Source: Tetracladium setigerum (lineage: Eukaryota > Ascomycota > Leotiomycetes > Helotiales). Taken from it: a stretch of 64,000 nucleotides of DNA. The stretch lies in the NCBI GenBank assembly GCA_031472005.1, contig PZJY01000005.1, positions 1,984,001-2,048,000 on the forward strand, given 5' to 3'. The translations under genes were made by a program, and so were the position numbers. Position 1 is the stretch's first letter; the number at the start of each line of letters is the position of its first letter. Below the pieces are notes generated by a model. It did no database searches, had not been told where the DNA came from, and saw only the letters and a program-made list of their open reading frames with translations. Below are positions 46,977-58,684 of this stretch, piece after piece.

Positions 46977-48160
46977 TTGTGAGCGTTGAATGTTATGTAG
47001 TGATTTGTGGGGTGAAGATGAAGAACGCAAGAAATCAATAAGGACTCGACCCGCATCAGCAGTCCAAACTCCCCACCGCCGCCTCGCTTAGAGCACGAGA
47101 TCACTACGTCAAGGCCGCGAAAGCTTATCCGTGAATCAGGGGTCCAGAGACAGCGTTGCTTTTTGCACTTTCTCCTCCATTAAATGATTTGGAGAAAGTT
47201 GATTTAAATAGACTGTATCATTATGTGCTCAGACACCTTTGACTGCAAGGAATAGTCTTTAATACCCAGATCTGTGAATTCCATGAACATCCGCTTATGC
47301 TTGGCACAGACAGGTACTCGAAGACGCTCAGGAATCACAAGAAAGCAAGAAAGCTTATGTGCCGTATTTATCACGATTAGTACGGTTATTGCTTGTCATC
47401 ATTCAATTCTAGGCTTTTGGGAAGTTCTCCTAACAGTACATAATGGTTTCAGAATGGAGGTGTTCCCTAAACAGGTAATGAGGAAGTTGGGTTGCTGCTC
47501 TTGGTCAACAGAGGTACTGCAAGGACTACTGATTGGAATTTCTGAATACTGGCACAAGAGAAGAATTGTGCGTCCAATCTTTGGGATTCAGCTAAATACT
47601 GAGTTATGGAAAGAAATAGGCACAATTGTTACGGAACTAAAACATCAGCTGAAAGCTCTTGGTTGGTTCTCAATCCATGACCAGCGCGTATCAGAATTCA
47701 ATGCAGTGTTGTATATGTTAGAACTTTTACAATCTAGGTGTCAAGCCCAGAGCTCTAGAATAAGTAATTTAATGAGCTGGTTGGAAAGAGATAACTGTAT
47801 GTTTTAATTTAGGGTATTTGTTAACATTTGTATCTACTTAATTCTGTGAAGGGAAGAGGACATAGCCGACGCCAAATATCAAAATACCAACCTATTCTTG
47901 ACAACCCTCTCCAAGCATTCCAACCCGAGCACCTTTTTGGTAAAAGTTGAGGGCAGTTACTGAGAGTGATCATAATACTACCTATATTATTTAGAGGTCA
48001 AGATGGAATCAATCGCAGAAATTACGAGCATCTCTGGAGTAGTTCAAGGTCTGAAGGCCTGATATACAAGGCCTCAAATATTTTTCTAATCCAAGCTTCC
48101 TCAGTGCAGCATCGGACCAAAACTCCCTAGAATCCTCAATTACCTCAACCACAAAACATC
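46977..48160. other. Divergent intergenic region with an orphan ORF
   Basis: 1.2 kb between svf1 (-) and the L11 gene (+). It is AT-rich and contains the unassigned 525-nt ORF listed separately. No repeat is recognised. Confidence 0.45.
47283..47807 (+). CDS. Hypothetical protein, 174 residues, unrecognised
   Basis: Uninterrupted ORF with an ATG at 47283 (MNIRLCLAQTGTRRR). The predicted protein is Leu/Ile/Trp-rich, with a possible membrane segment early (CAVFITISTVIACHHSILG) and a C-terminal part that looks helical (ELWKEIGTIVTELKHQLKAL). It does not resemble any family I know. The DNA is more AT-rich than the neighbouring genes and codon use differs. At 525 nt it is longer than other chance ORFs in this intergenic stretch. 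It may be an orphan gene, a remnant of a mobile element or chance. Confidence 0.25.
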   Translation: MNIRLCLAQTGTRRRSGITRKQESLCAVFITISTVIACHHSILGFWEVLLTVHNGFRMEVFPKQVMRKLGCCSWSTEVLQGLLIGISEYWHKRRIVRPIFGIQLNTELWKEIGTIVTELKHQLKALGWFSIHDQRVSEFNAVLYMLELLQSRCQAQSSRISNLMSWLERDNCMF

Positions 48161-48715
48161 ATGTCGAAAGCACGCGCCGCCACCGATCAAATCGTCAAGC
48201 TGATAGTGGGAGCTGGCCAGGCCAGTCCCAGCCCTCCCGTCGGGCCAGCACTCGGTAGTAAAGGTGTCAAGTCGATGGATTTCTGCAAGGTATGTACATT
48301 AACAACCTCGAACCACCACCACCCCCGAATCCCAATTGAGCTTTCAAGCTCTCTCCTCAAACTTCATAATCCAACTAACAATACCCAGGAATTCAACGCC
48401 CGCACCGCGCACATGCAAACCGGGACTCCCATCCCAGCACGCGTGACAGTCCGACCTGATCGATCCTTTCACTTCGATATTCGCACGCCAGTTACCTCGT
48501 ATCTCCTGCTCAGCGCTGCACAAGTTGAGCCAACCAAGGGGAAGCTAAAGGGCAAGAGTGGGAATGAGATTGTGGGGGAGATTAGTCTGAAGCATGTCTA
48601 TGAGATTGCGAAGATTAAGCAGCAGGAATTGAGGTTGAGTGGATTGAGCCTGGAGGGATTGTGCAAGACGGTTATTGCGCAGGCGAAGAGCGTGGGTGTG
48701 AAGGTCTCGCCATAG
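48161..48715 (+). CDS. mrpl19: Mitochondrial large-subunit ribosomal protein uL11m
   Basis: Exons are 48161-48289 and 48389-48715, giving 151 residues when spliced. VKLIVGAGQASPSPPVGPAL is the L11 signature at the N-terminus, followed by RPDRSFHFDIRTPVTSYLL and an rRNA-binding C-terminal domain (GEISLKHVYEIAKIKQQE). Only a short basic N-terminus precedes the L11 domain, as in other fungal Mrpl19. The single intron of 99 nt is a multiple of three and contains no in-frame stop, so an unspliced transcript would also be open and carry 33 extra residues inside the L11 N-domain. The spliced form matches the family; the retained form does not. Confidence 0.93.
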   Translation: MSKARAATDQIVKLIVGAGQASPSPPVGPALGSKGVKSMDFCKVCTLTTSNHHHPRIPIELSSSLLKLHNPTNNTQEFNARTAHMQTGTPIPARVTVRPDRSFHFDIRTPVTSYLLLSAAQVEPTKGKLKGKSGNEIVGEISLKHVYEIAKIKQQELRLSGLSLEGLCKTVIAQAKSVGVKVSP

Positions 48716-50086
48716 AGGGAGCGAGGGAGTTTGGGCTAGGTTGGGGAGATGGGATGGGGATTGATGTGAGGTCTCCAGCATAAAGGACAAGGAACAAGCA
48801 ACACCAAGCCAACATTATATGGCCACATTGGAGAAAGATGCCGGGAGACACGGTCGATGTACAAAAATGTTGGATTACCCGAAGTAGAGAGGTGGAAAGC
48901 AGAGGAGTTGCTTTGTCTTCATTACATTGCATGGCGTTTGGAGAGGCTGTATAGTAGAAAAGGACAATAATGGCGTCTCAGAAAGTGTATACCTACGCTA
49001 CTCACCAGGGGGAGAGATGCATTTATTCATGTACTACTATAATGCTACCTATTGCTTCACCTAGTTTCTGGGAGAATCTGACACAGTATGTAGTGTAGTA
49101 CTTACAAACCAAAAAAAACGACAATAACCGTAATCTAGGCTGTTTTCCAAGGATTGGATGCGGTGAACAATAATAATACGGTTAACCGGATACCTGGATG
49201 TTTTGAAGAAGGCTCTTGTATTCATTCTCCTTCTCCTGACCTCGGAGTCTTGGCTCATCAACCGGACGATGGAAACACCAAAAAGGCCGTTGACTTGTGC
49301 TCAGTATTCCGCATACGACGCTGACTCAAGGTTTGCTGGCTGCTGACTTTGGATATCACCTTTGCGCCACTCTACTGGTCAGTTCGGGCCCCAAAAACGT
49401 ATCAGATTGAGAAGAGGTCTCGCTCGGTGCAAGCCGCGTGCCGTCATCGAGGATGGCTTCACAAGCTAAATGGAAAAAATGGTGGTTGAGGCGAAAAGGG
49501 AGAGGGAGAGGGAGAGGAACAGAGTGTGTCCCGTGTGGAAGCATTCCACCCTTCTAGAACAAAGCATCCCGGCCGCCTTCCCGCTGTTGGCCAACACGAC
49601 TCGCCAGTTTGGCAGCATCATTCTAATTCTCTTGCTCGTTTTATGGCTTCATGCCATCCTTCAGATCATGCACTTTTGAGAGATGAAGTGGAAAACAATG
49701 AAAAGGAAAATTGAAATGAATGGATGAATAGCCTTATAGGTATTTCTGGAAATGTCTGCGTAGAGAGATGAAGTTTAAGTAGAGTAGTAGAGTACAATAA
49801 TAAATACCAAGAGCATTTGGATATCACTTTCCTCTCCCTCCACCAAAAGTGAAGTTCTTCGTTCGTCCTGCCCCACCAAAAAAGACTCCCGATCGATCTT
49901 TTTCCGCTATCAAACCCAACCCCGCCGCCTCTTCCTGGCGACGTGAAGAACAACAACTTCTACCAAGCCTCAAGATCTCAAGGACTCTCCCTCCATCTCT
50001 TTCGTCTGATCTGGCCGTCGCCCTGTTTTGGCATCGCTCACATCGAGCCATCTCGCATCACTCACGTCACATCCTCATCATCATTC
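48716..50086. other. Intergenic, kinase upstream region
   Basis: 1.4 kb with no supported gene. A GAGAGGGAGAGG purine tract lies near 49501-49516. Confidence 0.5.
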
Positions 50087-52887
50087 ATGGCTTCTTCACA
50101 AGCTACCCCTTCCGGGATCCCGGCTGGTGAGTGTGACTGACTGCTTACTATTTTGCTATTCTTCTACCTACACAATACCCTTCCTTCCTCCTGACCCCCT
50201 TCTCCCCTACCCATGATCGGCCTTTGCCATGTGTCCGTCCGCTACAACATACTTCCAAGCAAACTTATAATCAATCTCCCTCTGACACAATGCCCACAGA
50301 ATCCGAGAGCGGCGATCACCCTACTCGTCCTATCCCACCCAACGGCTCCCCCAAGTGCGATTTGCTTCAACAAACGAGGAGATCGAGCCGCTGAGCAAGC
50401 CTCTCGCATCCGATCAACAATTTGTTGCCGACGAGACGAAGCTGAAGGAGTTGTCCCAGAATCTACAGAATACGCAGCTACAAGGACGTCGGATGAGCCA
50501 ATTTGCCTTTGAGCCAGTCTCTCTCCAGCATCGAGGGTATGTAGACGCGATTTTATCCTTCTTTACGCGAGTACGCTGCTTCGGAATTTGCAGCAAGGAG
50601 GATAGCTACTAGATCGAATGGTCTCGCCCTCTTGAGATATCAGAAACGAGTGTTTCTATTCTTCCCTGCTTGCCGGCGTCATCAATTTCCTCGTTGATAG
50701 TCACAAATCATTCCTTCACTCAATCACCCCCACGTACCGGGGACGACCCGACTCCATTGAGGGGCCCACAATCTCGCATCCATATTGCCTATATCTATTC
50801 ATACTTCCACTCCGGTCTCCATCCTTTCCGATCTCTCAACTGACAATGTCTTTGCAGGTACCTTCAAACGAAGACAACTCGAGGGAAGCTAGTCGACACA
50901 ATACATATACTTCATCCGCAGGTTCTGGTCGACCATCGCCGCACCAAAGCCCTCGTACAAGCTCAATGCACTCTCCACCTATTACCCCAGCGGCTACACG
51001 ATCGCGAGATGCTCTGGAAGGAACTACCAAAGGCGCCGGGGCATCTCTCCAGAAGGTCGAGGCTGCGGAAGACCCATCAGCCATTACACCCCAAATCTCA
51101 CAACCTGAAGTCTCTCCTACGAGCACGACAGTCGACGATTCTCGTCCGGGATCCACCGGAACTCGAACAGGTCGATCTACCGAAGCACACACAGGATCTT
51201 TGAAGCATCACGGTGCATTCTCGATTGGTCCGAGTCACAATTCGCACGATTCTCAACCAGTAACCAGAGAGCCAAGTCCAAACCGACCGGCCGCAACCAC
51301 TACGTTCTCCAGGCCATTCACACCTTCTGGGGATGCTAATGACCCATATGCTGCTCATAAACGACCCCCACAAACCAAGAATCTTGATGCTATCGATTCG
51401 AGGTTCAAATTCACGGCACTCGGGTCGAAACAGAGGGCGTCTGCCAACAACTCTTCTACACATCTACCCCGATCTTCCTCATCGAAGAGCCAGGGTGAAA
51501 TTTCAGGGCCCTCCGAGAAGCGAGCGGCATCGAGTATTTTTGGTGGAAGGGATCATCATGATGACAGCTCATCCAATTTGTCGCAGAAGCACGGATCTAT
51601 GTCGGAGTTGAAACGATTTCTGAAGATTGGAAGCAACAAGGCCAAACGCAACGCTTCGCCAACACCTTCTGCTAAGTCAGGCACCAAAACCCCTCCCCAT
51701 CATAGGGCACCTACACAACTGCCATTCGATGATAATCATGGACTTATAAGCAAGTATGGGAAGATCGGAAAGATCCTAGGAGCTGGAGCCGGTGGTTCTG
51801 TCCGCTTGATGAAGAGGAGTAGTGACGGCACGACTTTTGCTGTCAAGGAGTTCAGAGCCAGACATTCGTATGAGACAGAGAAGGAATACGCCAAGAAAGT
51901 TACCGCAGAATTCTGTGTGGGATCAACCCTTCATCACGGAAATATTATCGAGACCTTGGATATTATCCACGAGAAGGGAAAGTGGTATGAAGTTATGGAG
52001 TATGCCCCATTCGATCTTTTTGCGATCGTTATGACAGGTAAGATGTCACGAGAGGAGGTGAGCTGTGCGTTCTTGCAGATTTTGAGCGGTGTCACCTACT
52101 TGCACAGTATGGGATTGGCACATCGTGATTTGAAGTTGGATAACGTGGTTGTGAACGAGTTTGGAATCATGAAGATCATCGACTTTGGCAGTGCTAGTGT
52201 TTTCAAGTATCCATTTGAGAATGGGATTACTCTAGCAAGTGGTAAGTTCTCCCTACTGAAATCTGAGAATCATACTGACTAGGGTGCAGGCATCGTTGGA
52301 TCAGATCCATATCTCGCCCTGAAGTTTATGATGAGCGAAAATACGATCCTCAGCCAGCTGATATTTGGTCTTTGGCTATTATTTTCTGCTGCATGTCGCT
52401 GCGCAGATTCCCGTGGAAGATGCCCCGCCTGACCGATAATTCGTACAAGCTCTTTGCGTCTGCACCCACTCCTGGCACTGATATGAAGAGACTATCGGAT
52501 GCTCCTGTTCCGTCGAAGTCTACCAACGATCTTGACACTCCAGCACGAGATTCAGTTCCATCAACGACCGACTCGCCAGCCGGAAGTGCCACTACTTCGA
52601 CTACAATCAAGGAGGTAGAGAAGAAACCAGAGGTGATTAGAGGACCTTGGCGACTTCTCCGTCTTTTGCCTAGAGAGAGTAGGCATATAATCGGTCGCAT
52701 GCTGGAGCTTGACCCTAAGGTTCGAGCGACGATGTCCGAGGTGCTGGATGATCCATGGATCTCAGGAACACCAATTTGCAGACAAGAAGTTGCCGGAACT
52801 GTCATTAGAGCACATGGTCATACACACACGCTGGAGCCACCTGCAGCACAACCTACAGCGGCAGGAAAGCGAGGATCGCAAGTTTAA
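50087..52887 (+). CDS. sat4: HAL4/SAT4-type serine/threonine kinase with three frame breaks
   Basis: Fungal NPR/HAL-family kinase, which regulates Trk potassium transport and permease stability in yeast. Proposed exons are 50087-50126, 50300-50536, 50858-52241 and 52290-52887. A Ser/Pro-rich N-terminus with RRMSQFAFEPVSL precedes the kinase domain: GAGAGGSVRLMKR glycine loop, FAVKEF lysine, HRDLKLDN catalytic loop, DFGSASVF and YDERKYDPQPADIWSLAI. Each conserved block is intact, but the frame shifts by one base at 50348-50352 (C5), near 50525 (CTCC, before the end of exon 2) and at 52317-52319 (C3, inside the Ala-Pro-Glu motif). One added base at each gives a coherent 753-residue protein with all splice phases matching. 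Confidence 0.88.
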
Positions 52888-53527
52888 TATCTGGAAGAGA
52901 TGAAGGGTATGCATATATTGGATGGATGGAGTAGTTTGGTGTTTCGGGATGGTTGGTGCGTTTGCTGGTTGTATTACCACTTCTTGGTGCGTTGCTTTGA
53001 TTGATGGATGTTCTTGATTACATATTCTCGTTGGTGAGCAGAGAAGCTGCTGTAACGTACATTGTGAACTGGAGGGAGTGGGTGGTTCGAAGAGTTCAAA
53101 GAGACAGCGGTCCAACAGAAGACACAAATGGTGTAGATAGCGAAAATAGCCGGTCTTCTCTATGAGGAATTATAGAGTGAATTATTAAATCTTAAAATAT
53201 TTTTTACCATGCTTGACTTCTGTTAATACGAATAGGAACATTCCAGCGATGCATGATGTTGAGCTCGAGGGTAATCAATAATCAAAACAAATTGCGAGTC
53301 ATGTGATCTGTCACCCTGGACCGTGCACGGTCGTGCATGCGGCTCGTTCACAAAAAAGTTGTTGTCTCCAGAAGATGTTCGAAGCTCTGCGAAATCAATA
53401 ACACAACTCTCTTCCTTCCACAGCTTCCGAATATCTTCACATCTCGCAATCCATTCACCTTCTCCCAAACCCCAATTCAATTCAATACCCAACTCTTTTA
53501 ATCTTTTAGATAAAAACCTCCTTCAAA
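52888..53527. other. Intergenic, HSP10 upstream region
   Basis: 0.64 kb with no gene. GGTCCAGGGTGACAGATCACATG-type GC-rich patches (53299-53340) lie about 200 bp before the HSP10 ATG. No perfect heat-shock element was identified. Confidence 0.4.
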
Positions 53528-54274
53528 ATGGTACGCCCTCTCCTGTCCGCGCATTCATCTGTTCTGTGCTGCTTTGTCAACATCCCCCTTACCCTTCTCT
53601 TCTCCTTCTCTGTCTTCCAACCACCTACCTACCTTCCGTATCATGGCGGCATAGCTAATGAAGATGCAATTAATAGACTACCGCACTCAAGTCCATCATG
53701 TCCCTTGCACCTCTCCTCGACCGCGTTCTGGTGCAGCGCATCAAGGCCGAGGCTAAGACCGCCAGTGGCATCTTCCTCCCGGAATCGAGTGTTAAGGAGT
53801 TGAATGAGGCAAAGGTCCTTGCTGTTGGCCCTGGTGGATTGGATAAGGATGGAAAGAGGGTTAGCTGTAGTGTGCAGGTTGGGGATAAGGTTTTGATTCC
53901 TCAGGTACGTTTTGGCTTTTGTTGTTTTGGGGGTCGAGTTCGGCTATGTCGGGGATTGAGTTAGGTGGATGAGAAGAGAGAGGGAGTTGGAATTGAAATG
54001 AATTGGAGGGGTTGGAGAGAGAGAGGAGATTGATAGTTGGGGGATGATTCGGGTTGAACTGCTGGATGCTGTCGCAACGATTAATAACAGACTTGAGCAT
54101 TCGGCTAACCAATAATACAGTATGGTGGATCACCAGTCAAGGTCGGAGACCAAGAATACTCTCTATTCAGAGATCACGAGTAAGCTCTTTCTTTCTTCCC
54201 TCCCATTTTCGCTTTCCCCCTACTACACAATATCTAACGCTCCCTCCAGTATCCTTGCCAAGATCAACGAATAA
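53528..54274 (+). CDS. hsp10: Mitochondrial co-chaperonin Hsp10
   Basis: GroES-family partner of Hsp60 in the mitochondrial matrix. Proposed exons are 53528-53530 (the start ATG alone), 53692-53904, 54121-54179 and 54250-54274, giving 98 residues. If the second ATG at 53698 is used, the protein is 96 residues. LAPLLDRVLVQRIKAEAKTA opens the fold, GIFLPESSVKELNEAKVLAV covers the mobile loop and beyond, and SLFRDHDILAKINE ends it. The 161-nt first intron (GTACGC..CTCAAG) directly after an ATG is inferred, because the join is in frame and the ATG has context CAAAATG. Introns of 216 and 70 nt follow. Confidence 0.93.
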
Positions 54275-55092
54275 ACGAAATCGGGAGACTTGATGTAACA
54301 TACATGTATTAAAAACAGTGTTTGAGTGAAGAAGAATGGAATCTGGGAGCACAGGAGTGCTACGTTTAATCAATTTCAGTCTGTTTCTGTATATATTCGC
54401 AGATTTCACCTTAAACTACCAGGAGATTAGGTAGGATGTTTGCGATTATATGAAATGAATATCTCCTCTCTCTTGTTCTTAAAAGAATCGGTCTCTTTTC
54501 TTCCTTTGGTTCTTCTGTTGATTTTGTGAATTCTTATATCTATGATTTCCTACCCCAGCAGGAAGGGTTTTTTGATGTAATTGTGAATCCATTCTTGACC
54601 TGGTGCTCCTGTAGCTTTGTCGTCAAGGCAGATCAACTATTGTCATATGCTAAATGGATGAGTAGACCGGTGAATAAATGTCCAACTAGAGCCGAGTCAC
54701 CACCCAGCTTAGCATTGTCCCACTCCAATCGCGTTGTGGAATCCCGACAGTCAGACAAATAAATACCCAAGTCACAACATTTCGCCTTAGCCCGCCATTA
54801 CAATACCAACAACACCACCACCGCCATCACAACCTCAACACTAAGACTCATCAACTACCCTACTAGGTCACAGACGCAGATGCAGACATCGACAAAATAT
54901 CGATCGACTCATCGTATTCAAATAAAATTAAAAATCGATTCATCTTCATATTTCGACCTCGACCAAGATAGATAAATTTGTACCACCTTACGGCGTCTAA
55001 AAAGGTTTTCAATTTACCGTCCATACGACTTTCTGAATCAAGGATACCTTGCAAGTCTCACAGATACAAGTCTCACACAGATTTCACACAAG
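54275..55092. other. Intergenic, LPMO upstream region
   Basis: 0.82 kb with no gene. A CACAACAACACCACCACCGCC-like trinucleotide patch lies near 54810-54830. Confidence 0.45.
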
Positions 55093-56953
55093 ATGAAACT
55101 CAAGATTATGGTCATGATAGCAGGTGTGTGCCAGCAGGTAATGGCACACACTCTACTCACAACGCTCTTCGTGAACGATATCAGTCAAGGCGATGGAACC
55201 TGCATTCGAATGCCTCGAGAGCCCGGGACCGCAACAAATCCTGTGATCGATCTGAGTAGCAAGGAGATGGTCTGTGGTACGTGTTACACAAAAGTCCTCC
55301 CTACCATCTGTTGAAGCTACGGCAAACGCTAACGGAAGGTACCTAGGTTTCAACGGCGATAAAGCTGTCGATCGAGTCTGCTCCGTTCCTCAGTCTGCAA
55401 AGTTGTCCTTCCTGTTTCGAAGTTGGCCAGATGGGTCGCAACAAGGTTCAATTGACTCTTCTCATAAGGGTCCTTGTGCCGTTTACATGAAAGCTCAAAG
55501 CTTCTCAGGCGATGTATGTGCTTCCCTCCCTCCTCAAGTTTACCAATCCTTTCCCTTCCTCCATATCCTTCTTCTGTACTACTCTCAACGACTCAAGCCA
55601 CAAACAACCATGGACAGAACAAAACACTAACCTCAGCGCAAAATAAATACAGTGGTTCAAAATCTGGGACGAAGGCTATAACCCCACCACATCCCAATGG
55701 TGCAGCGAAAATATCATGAAAAACAACGGTTTCCTCTCCATCAAACTCCCTTCCAACCTCGTCGGTGGCCACTACCTCGTGCGCGTCGAATTGCTCGCTC
55801 TGCACATGGTGGATAAGAATCCTCCGCAGCCGCAATTCTATGTCGGTTGTGCGCAGATATTCCTTAACTCAGCTGGTGTTGCGCTACCGTTGGAGACGGT
55901 GCGGATTCCGGGTCATGTTTCGCTAAGGGATCCCGGGTTGGTCTATAATATTTATGATGCAACGAAGCCGCCGTATCTGATTCCAGGGCCGAAAAGGTAT
56001 GAAAGTGCTACTTCGGCCTCTTCTAAGGTTAAGCAGGCTCAAGAGCAACAGAGTGGATTGTTGCCTGCTAATGTGGTTGTCACGAATGCAAACTGGTGGG
56101 GTGTGGAAGTTCCTTCTTATACCGACGAAGCTGGCTGCAGAGAGGTAAGCAATGATTACTTACAACTGGCAGTAAATTTGTTAATGTTGTCGTCTCCTCA
56201 ATACCTTAACTTTTATACAAAACTAATCTGAACTATTGCAAATAGGCAAGCACATCCTGCTGGGACCAACTCGACAAATGCTACGCCACAGCACCCCCAA
56301 CCGGTAGTGCAGGCTGCAAGATATGGGAAGCAAAATGCATGAAAATCAACGACAGTTGCAACTCGCCATCCTACCAAGGCCCTCCGAACACTGGGAAATA
56401 CCTCGGTCTTCCGCCTCCAACCTACACCATCCCCTCGGCTGAAGAGGTAGACATTTTCGTATCGGCCGCTCACCCTGTGCCTGAGATCAATACCAGTCCA
56501 GGCAATCAAGCCGCGACTAAAATCCACTCCTCTCAGATCGATACCAGTCCTAGAAGCACCCGAAGCGCAACGAAGGTTGAGTACTCTCAGATCATTACCA
56601 TTCCTAGCAGCAACCAAGCCGCAACATCAGTCCATTATTCTCAGATCAATCCCAGTTCTAGCACCCAGACCGCAACGAAAGTCCAGTCCTCGCAGATCTC
56701 AAAATCAACGTATCTTCCCTCTACTAATGATCGTTGTGGCTGGGTGGGCAATGAAACGAGTTGTGTGGGGAGTATATATGGGAGATGTTGCTCGGCGAGT
56801 TGTTATTGTGGGAATTCCGTTGACCACTGTGGGAGTGGGGTGTGTCAGCCGCATTTTGGTGAGTGTGGGGGCGGAGAGGAGCTTGTGAGATTGGAAGAGA
56901 AAGAGGAGAGGATTAAGCGGATTAGAAATAGGCGTTTGATGAGAAGAGGATGA
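55093..56953 (+). CDS. AA9-like lytic polysaccharide monooxygenase with C-terminal CBM18
   Basis: Secreted copper oxygenase that cleaves crystalline polysaccharide. Exons are 55093-55276, 55347-55513, 55653-56144 and 56246-56953, giving 516 residues. The signal peptide ends at MAHTLL, leaving His19 as the mature N-terminus for the His-brace. A second His lies in SSHKGPCAVYMKA, and QFYVGCAQIFL supplies the axial Tyr region. A Cys-rich segment (SCWDQLDKCYATAP, CKIWEAKC) follows, then a Ser/Thr/Gln linker of four 17-18-residue repeats (56486-56695), then a CBM18 chitin-binding module (CCSASCYCGNSVDHCGSGVC). A highly charged Arg/Glu tail ends the protein. The frame is intact. Activity on cellulose, xylan or chitin cannot be decided from sequence. 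Confidence 0.9.
56486..56695 (+). repeat. Four 51-54 bp in-frame repeats in LPMO linker
   Basis: Units 56486-56536, 56537-56590, 56591-56644 and 56645-56695 each code I-[ND/I]-x-S/I-P-type start, an Ala-Thr-Lys centre and a S-Q end (for example IDTSPRSTRSATKVEYSQ). They separate the catalytic and CBM18 parts. Confidence 0.85.
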
Positions 56954-57474
56954 TTGCGGGGTTGAGAGGGGTGGTGATGATTCGTGAGATCGATATTTAG
57001 GGTGGTGGGAATTTTTTGAGGGCGTTGGTGGACATTGTTTGGAGAATGATTGGGGGACTCTGGAATCGTAAATTCAGGAGTCTAGAGGTCTGGAATTGGC
57101 TTTGAAGTTGGACCTGAAGTTCGTTACTCGGTGCCTCCTATCTCACAATTAGAGTTGAGCTGGATTTCTCAACCGGAGATTTTCCGAGGACATATAATAC
57201 TACAGCATCGTTGCGTACCATACATACAGAACACAGATAGACAAATTTGTAAAATTAACAAACCTTTGTCTAACATTTTCCTTCCTCTGTTAGTTCTTAT
57301 CCTTTCGCTTTCTCATGCGCTGCAGAAATTAAGCGAATATCAACAGTGTCGCTCGACATCAAGGCCGGCGACAGATTCGGATATTAGAAGTGGCTTATTG
57401 TCATCTGAACTGAGACGACATAATTCATCGAGGGAAGAGGTAGCCTGGAGCCTCACTACAAGGCTTAGCAGTCA
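56954..57474. other. Intergenic between LPMO and HET fragment
   Basis: 0.52 kb with no gene seen. Confidence 0.5.
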
Positions 57475-58560
57475 TTAGTATCGAGTAGTGAAACTTGTCC
57501 GCATTTTGAAAGTGACCAGCTTTAGGTAGCCAATAGTTTCTAAGCCCTCATGATAAAGATCCAATCCATTCTCTTCATAGTCACTAAAAGTGATTTTCCC
57601 TTTTGCAATAGATGCCCACGAAAATGATGGCGCAATGTAATTCTCACTGAGATCCCCCTCAAAGGCATTGGTCGATCCATTGCTGCCCTGCTCGTCACAT
57701 TCAACATGCCAAACAAGACCAATCTGCAGGTCTTCTTTCCACAATCCTGCGCCATATGTGCCGTGGTAATTTGCTTGCATCACACTCGCCAGGCCAGCGA
57801 CCGCTGGGAGCTTGTCGAACAAGAAGCTCAAGTCACGGTGGCCATAAGATGCCGCCAGCTGGTACCAAGCATCAATATGGTTAAGGCGACGGTTAGTTTG
57901 TTTTGGCATGTCGGTAAAACTGCTCGGAAACTTGAGCATCAATAGCCCGGCTTTTGGCGATTGATCAACTATCAGCTCCATTGCACCATGATCTTGTGGC
58001 CTCCCCTCAGTTAGATACGAAGCCACGCAGCTCCATGATATGCCATAGGACCCGTATTTAAGGGTGCGAGTGGATAATATCTGTTCCTGGAAAACCCATC
58101 CCCTGCTTGATAGCGGATCTAGCTCTTTACGCCCGTCTAGGACGTCGATACCGACAGTGCCCTTCAAGATCTCAGAGCCTTCCACCATGGTGATTGCACA
58201 TCGCAACGCTTCAGCCACCGGGCATCACGTTCAATAAACAGGCCTGAATCTATATCAGGACCACTTGCTGCAGCTATGGTAAGGATAGAGTTCGCGTAAA
58301 TTTCTCCCATCCGATTCATTTCCTGCTGAAGATCGGTTGGGTCATCATGGACGATGCAAAGAGCATCTATCCAAATATATCTATATCCGAGAGTCTGGAC
58401 GACCTGGAAAGCTTCTCTGAACGTTTTAGGAAGTCTTCCATCGACTGGAATCATTGTGAGAAAGTCGTCATATGATGCAAGTGTAGTTCTCAGTTTGCTG
58501 CTCAGACCCCAACAGTAGCTTAGAGTTATAGATATCCTCTCAAAGGTTTGCAGCTGTGTG
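57475..58560 (-). pseudogene. HET-domain gene fragment, frameshifted and truncated
   Basis: HET domains mediate heterokaryon incompatibility. The fragment reads ITLSYCWGLSSKLRTTLASY, RYIWIDALCIVHDDPTDLQQ and IYANSILTIAAASG, then, in the next frame, LSSRGWVFQEQILSTRTL. The frame changes by one base near 58189-58190; one added coding-strand C there (CACC to CACCC) would join the two parts. No start lies upstream: an in-frame stop directly precedes the first conserved block, and the usual 100 or more N-terminal residues are absent. The C-terminus is also short. I see a decayed gene, though an unseen 5' exon is possible. Confidence 0.75.
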
Positions 58561-58684
58561 TAACCGCACTATTGCCTCTTAAATCCTTGATAGCCCCATT
58601 CCCCAACCGATCATATTCTCTCAAAAAACAAATGGGGATCAAAGATTGAAAGTTTGCTGATTCTATTAATCCACATCAATTTCC

